This document shows, piece by piece, positions 62,701 to 64,000 of a DNA stretch of 64,000 nt (positions are counted from its first letter, which is position 1; every line of letters starts with the position of its first letter). The translations under genes were made by a program, and so were the position numbers. The stretch is from Oenanthe sinensis (lineage: Eukaryota; Streptophyta; Magnoliopsida; Apiales; Apiaceae), in the NCBI GenBank assembly GCA_028671895.1, contig JAPMAC010000234.1, positions 992,001 to 1,056,000 of the forward strand. Direction: 5' to 3'. The notes beneath the pieces are model-generated. The model saw nothing but the letters and a program-made list of their open reading frames with translations. It did no database searches and was not told the origin of the DNA.

Positions 62701-64000
62701 TAGCTTCATTCTTGACTCGTTTGTACATGGAAATAACTTGTAAAATCTCGTAGGATCAATCTTCACTCATTTGAACATGAAAACAATTCATAACAATATA
62801 AGGCTTCATTCTTAACTCGTTTGAACTTGAAAACAAGTTATAGCTTCATTCTTGACTCGTCTGAACTTAAAAAAACTAATAGCTTCATTCTTGACTCGTT
62901 TATACATGGAAACAACTTGAAAGAACTTCTAGCATCATTCTTGACTCATTTATACATGAAAACAAGTTGTAACAATTTAAGGCTTCATTCTTAAATCGTT
63001 TGAACTTGAAAGCCACTTATAGCTTTATTCTTGACTCGTTTGAACTTGATAATAACTTATAGCTTCATTCTTGACTCGTTTATACTTAAAAACAACTTGA
63101 AAGAACTTTTAGCATCATTCTTGACTCATTTGTACATGAAAACAATTGGTAACAATTTAAGGCTTCATTCTTAACTCGTTTGAACTTGAAAGCCACTTAT
63201 AGCTTCATTCTTGACTCGTTTGTACATGGAAATAACTTGTAAAAACTCGTAGGATCAATCTTTACTCATTTGAACATGAAAACAATTCATAATAATTTGA
63301 GGCTTCGTTCTTGACTCGTTTTAACATGAAAACAAATTATAGCTTTGACTCGTTTGAACTTGAAAACAACTTATAGAATCATTCTTGACTCGTTTATACT
63401 TGGAAACAACTTGAAAGAACTTCTAGCATCATTCTTGACTCATTTGTACATGAAAACAATTTGTAACAATATAAGACTTCATTCTTAACTCGTTTGAACA
63501 TAAAAGCCACTTATAGCTTTATTCTTGACTCGTTTGAACTTGAAAACATCTTATAGGATCATTCTTGACTCGTTTATACTTGTAAACAACTTGAAAGAAC
63601 TTCTAGCATCATTCTTGACTCATTTGTACATGAAAACAATTTGTAACAATATAAGACATCATTCTTAACTCGTTTGAACTTTAAAGCCATTTATAGCTTT
63701 ATTCTTGAATCGTTTGAACTTGAAAACAACTTATAGCTTCATTCTTGACTCGTTTATACATGGAATCAACTTGAAAGAACTTCTAGCATCATTCTTGACT
63801 CATTTGTTCATGAAACTATTTGTAACAATATAAGGCTTCATTCTTAACTTGTTTGAACTTGAAAGCCACTTATAGCTTCATTCTTGACTCGTTTGTACAT
63901 GGAAATAACTTGTAAAATCTCGTAGGATCAATCTTCACTCATTTGAACATGAAAACAATTCGTAACAATATAAGGCTTCATTCTTAACTCGTTTGAACTT
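59728..64000. repeat. Satellite block duplication, right array, copy 2 (cut by window edge)
   Basis: Second copy of the block starting near 55440. The offset is 4,288 bp up to about 60470 and 4,108 bp after it, the 180-bp difference being two 90-bp subunit pairs. Private variants recur at the expected positions. The copy may continue beyond the window. Confidence 0.85.

Larger units (their letters stand above)
53177..64000. repeat. Satellite array, right segment
   Basis: Same satellite resuming in register after the second element and running off the right edge. The first 1.5 kb or so matches 31681-33000 through the insertion point (offset 21,496-21,497 bp, which is about 7,019 bp once the element is removed). 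From about 55440 the segment is dominated by a 4.1-4.3-kb tandem block duplication. A truncated subunit lacking part of TTCATTCT (AGCTTTGACTCG) occurs at 59232 and 63340. No coding frame and no further insertion are seen. Confidence 0.97.

Noticed and set aside
1..64000. Telomere-type repeats (TTTAGGG) or a subtelomeric location
   Set aside because: No run of the plant telomere repeat was seen, so location on the chromosome is left open.

Overview
The window looks like flowering-plant heterochromatin: AT-rich tandem satellite DNA interrupted by two full-length LTR retrotransposons. No host gene, tRNA, rRNA or CRISPR array was found. The plant assignment rests on the retroelement families (a SIRE/Maximus-like Ty1-copia element with a tRNA-iMet primer site, and a Ty3/gypsy-like element with giant LTRs) and on the satellite landscape. 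The species cannot be named from this sequence.

Layout: 1-15538 satellite; 15539-27343 copia element, plus strand (11,805 bp, 1,897-bp LTRs, target duplication TAGCT); 27344-38704 satellite; 38705-53176 non-coding element with giant LTRs, minus strand (14,472 bp, 5,524-bp LTRs, target duplication TAAGA); 53177-64000 satellite. The five blocks account for every base, about 59% satellite and 41% retroelement. The satellite reaches both window edges, so the array is larger than the window.

The satellite is built of subunits of about 40 and about 50 bp that mostly alternate. They are organised into higher-order units of about 499 bp, with 320- and 680-bp variants, and then into multi-kilobase block duplications (offsets 3,994, 5,139, about 7,019 and 4,108-4,288 bp).

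The copia element has all expected parts in order: LTR, primer binding site, gag with a CCHC knuckle and a long coiled-coil extension, protease, integrase, reverse transcriptase, RNase H, a 2.1-kb non-coding region with repeated polypurine tracts, LTR. Its reading frame is broken by two frameshifts and by two in-frame stops between gag and pol. It is therefore probably not autonomous as read, although its LTRs differ at only about five sites.

The second element has no recognisable protein domain. It keeps only what is needed to be copied in trans (LTRs, exact tRNA-iMet primer site, polypurine tract) and fits the description of a LARD (large retrotransposon derivative). Each of its LTRs carries about 13 tandem copies of a 69-bp repeat. 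The LTR pairs of both elements differ by about 0.16%, so both insertions are recent and of similar age. Both sit at the same phase of the satellite subunit.
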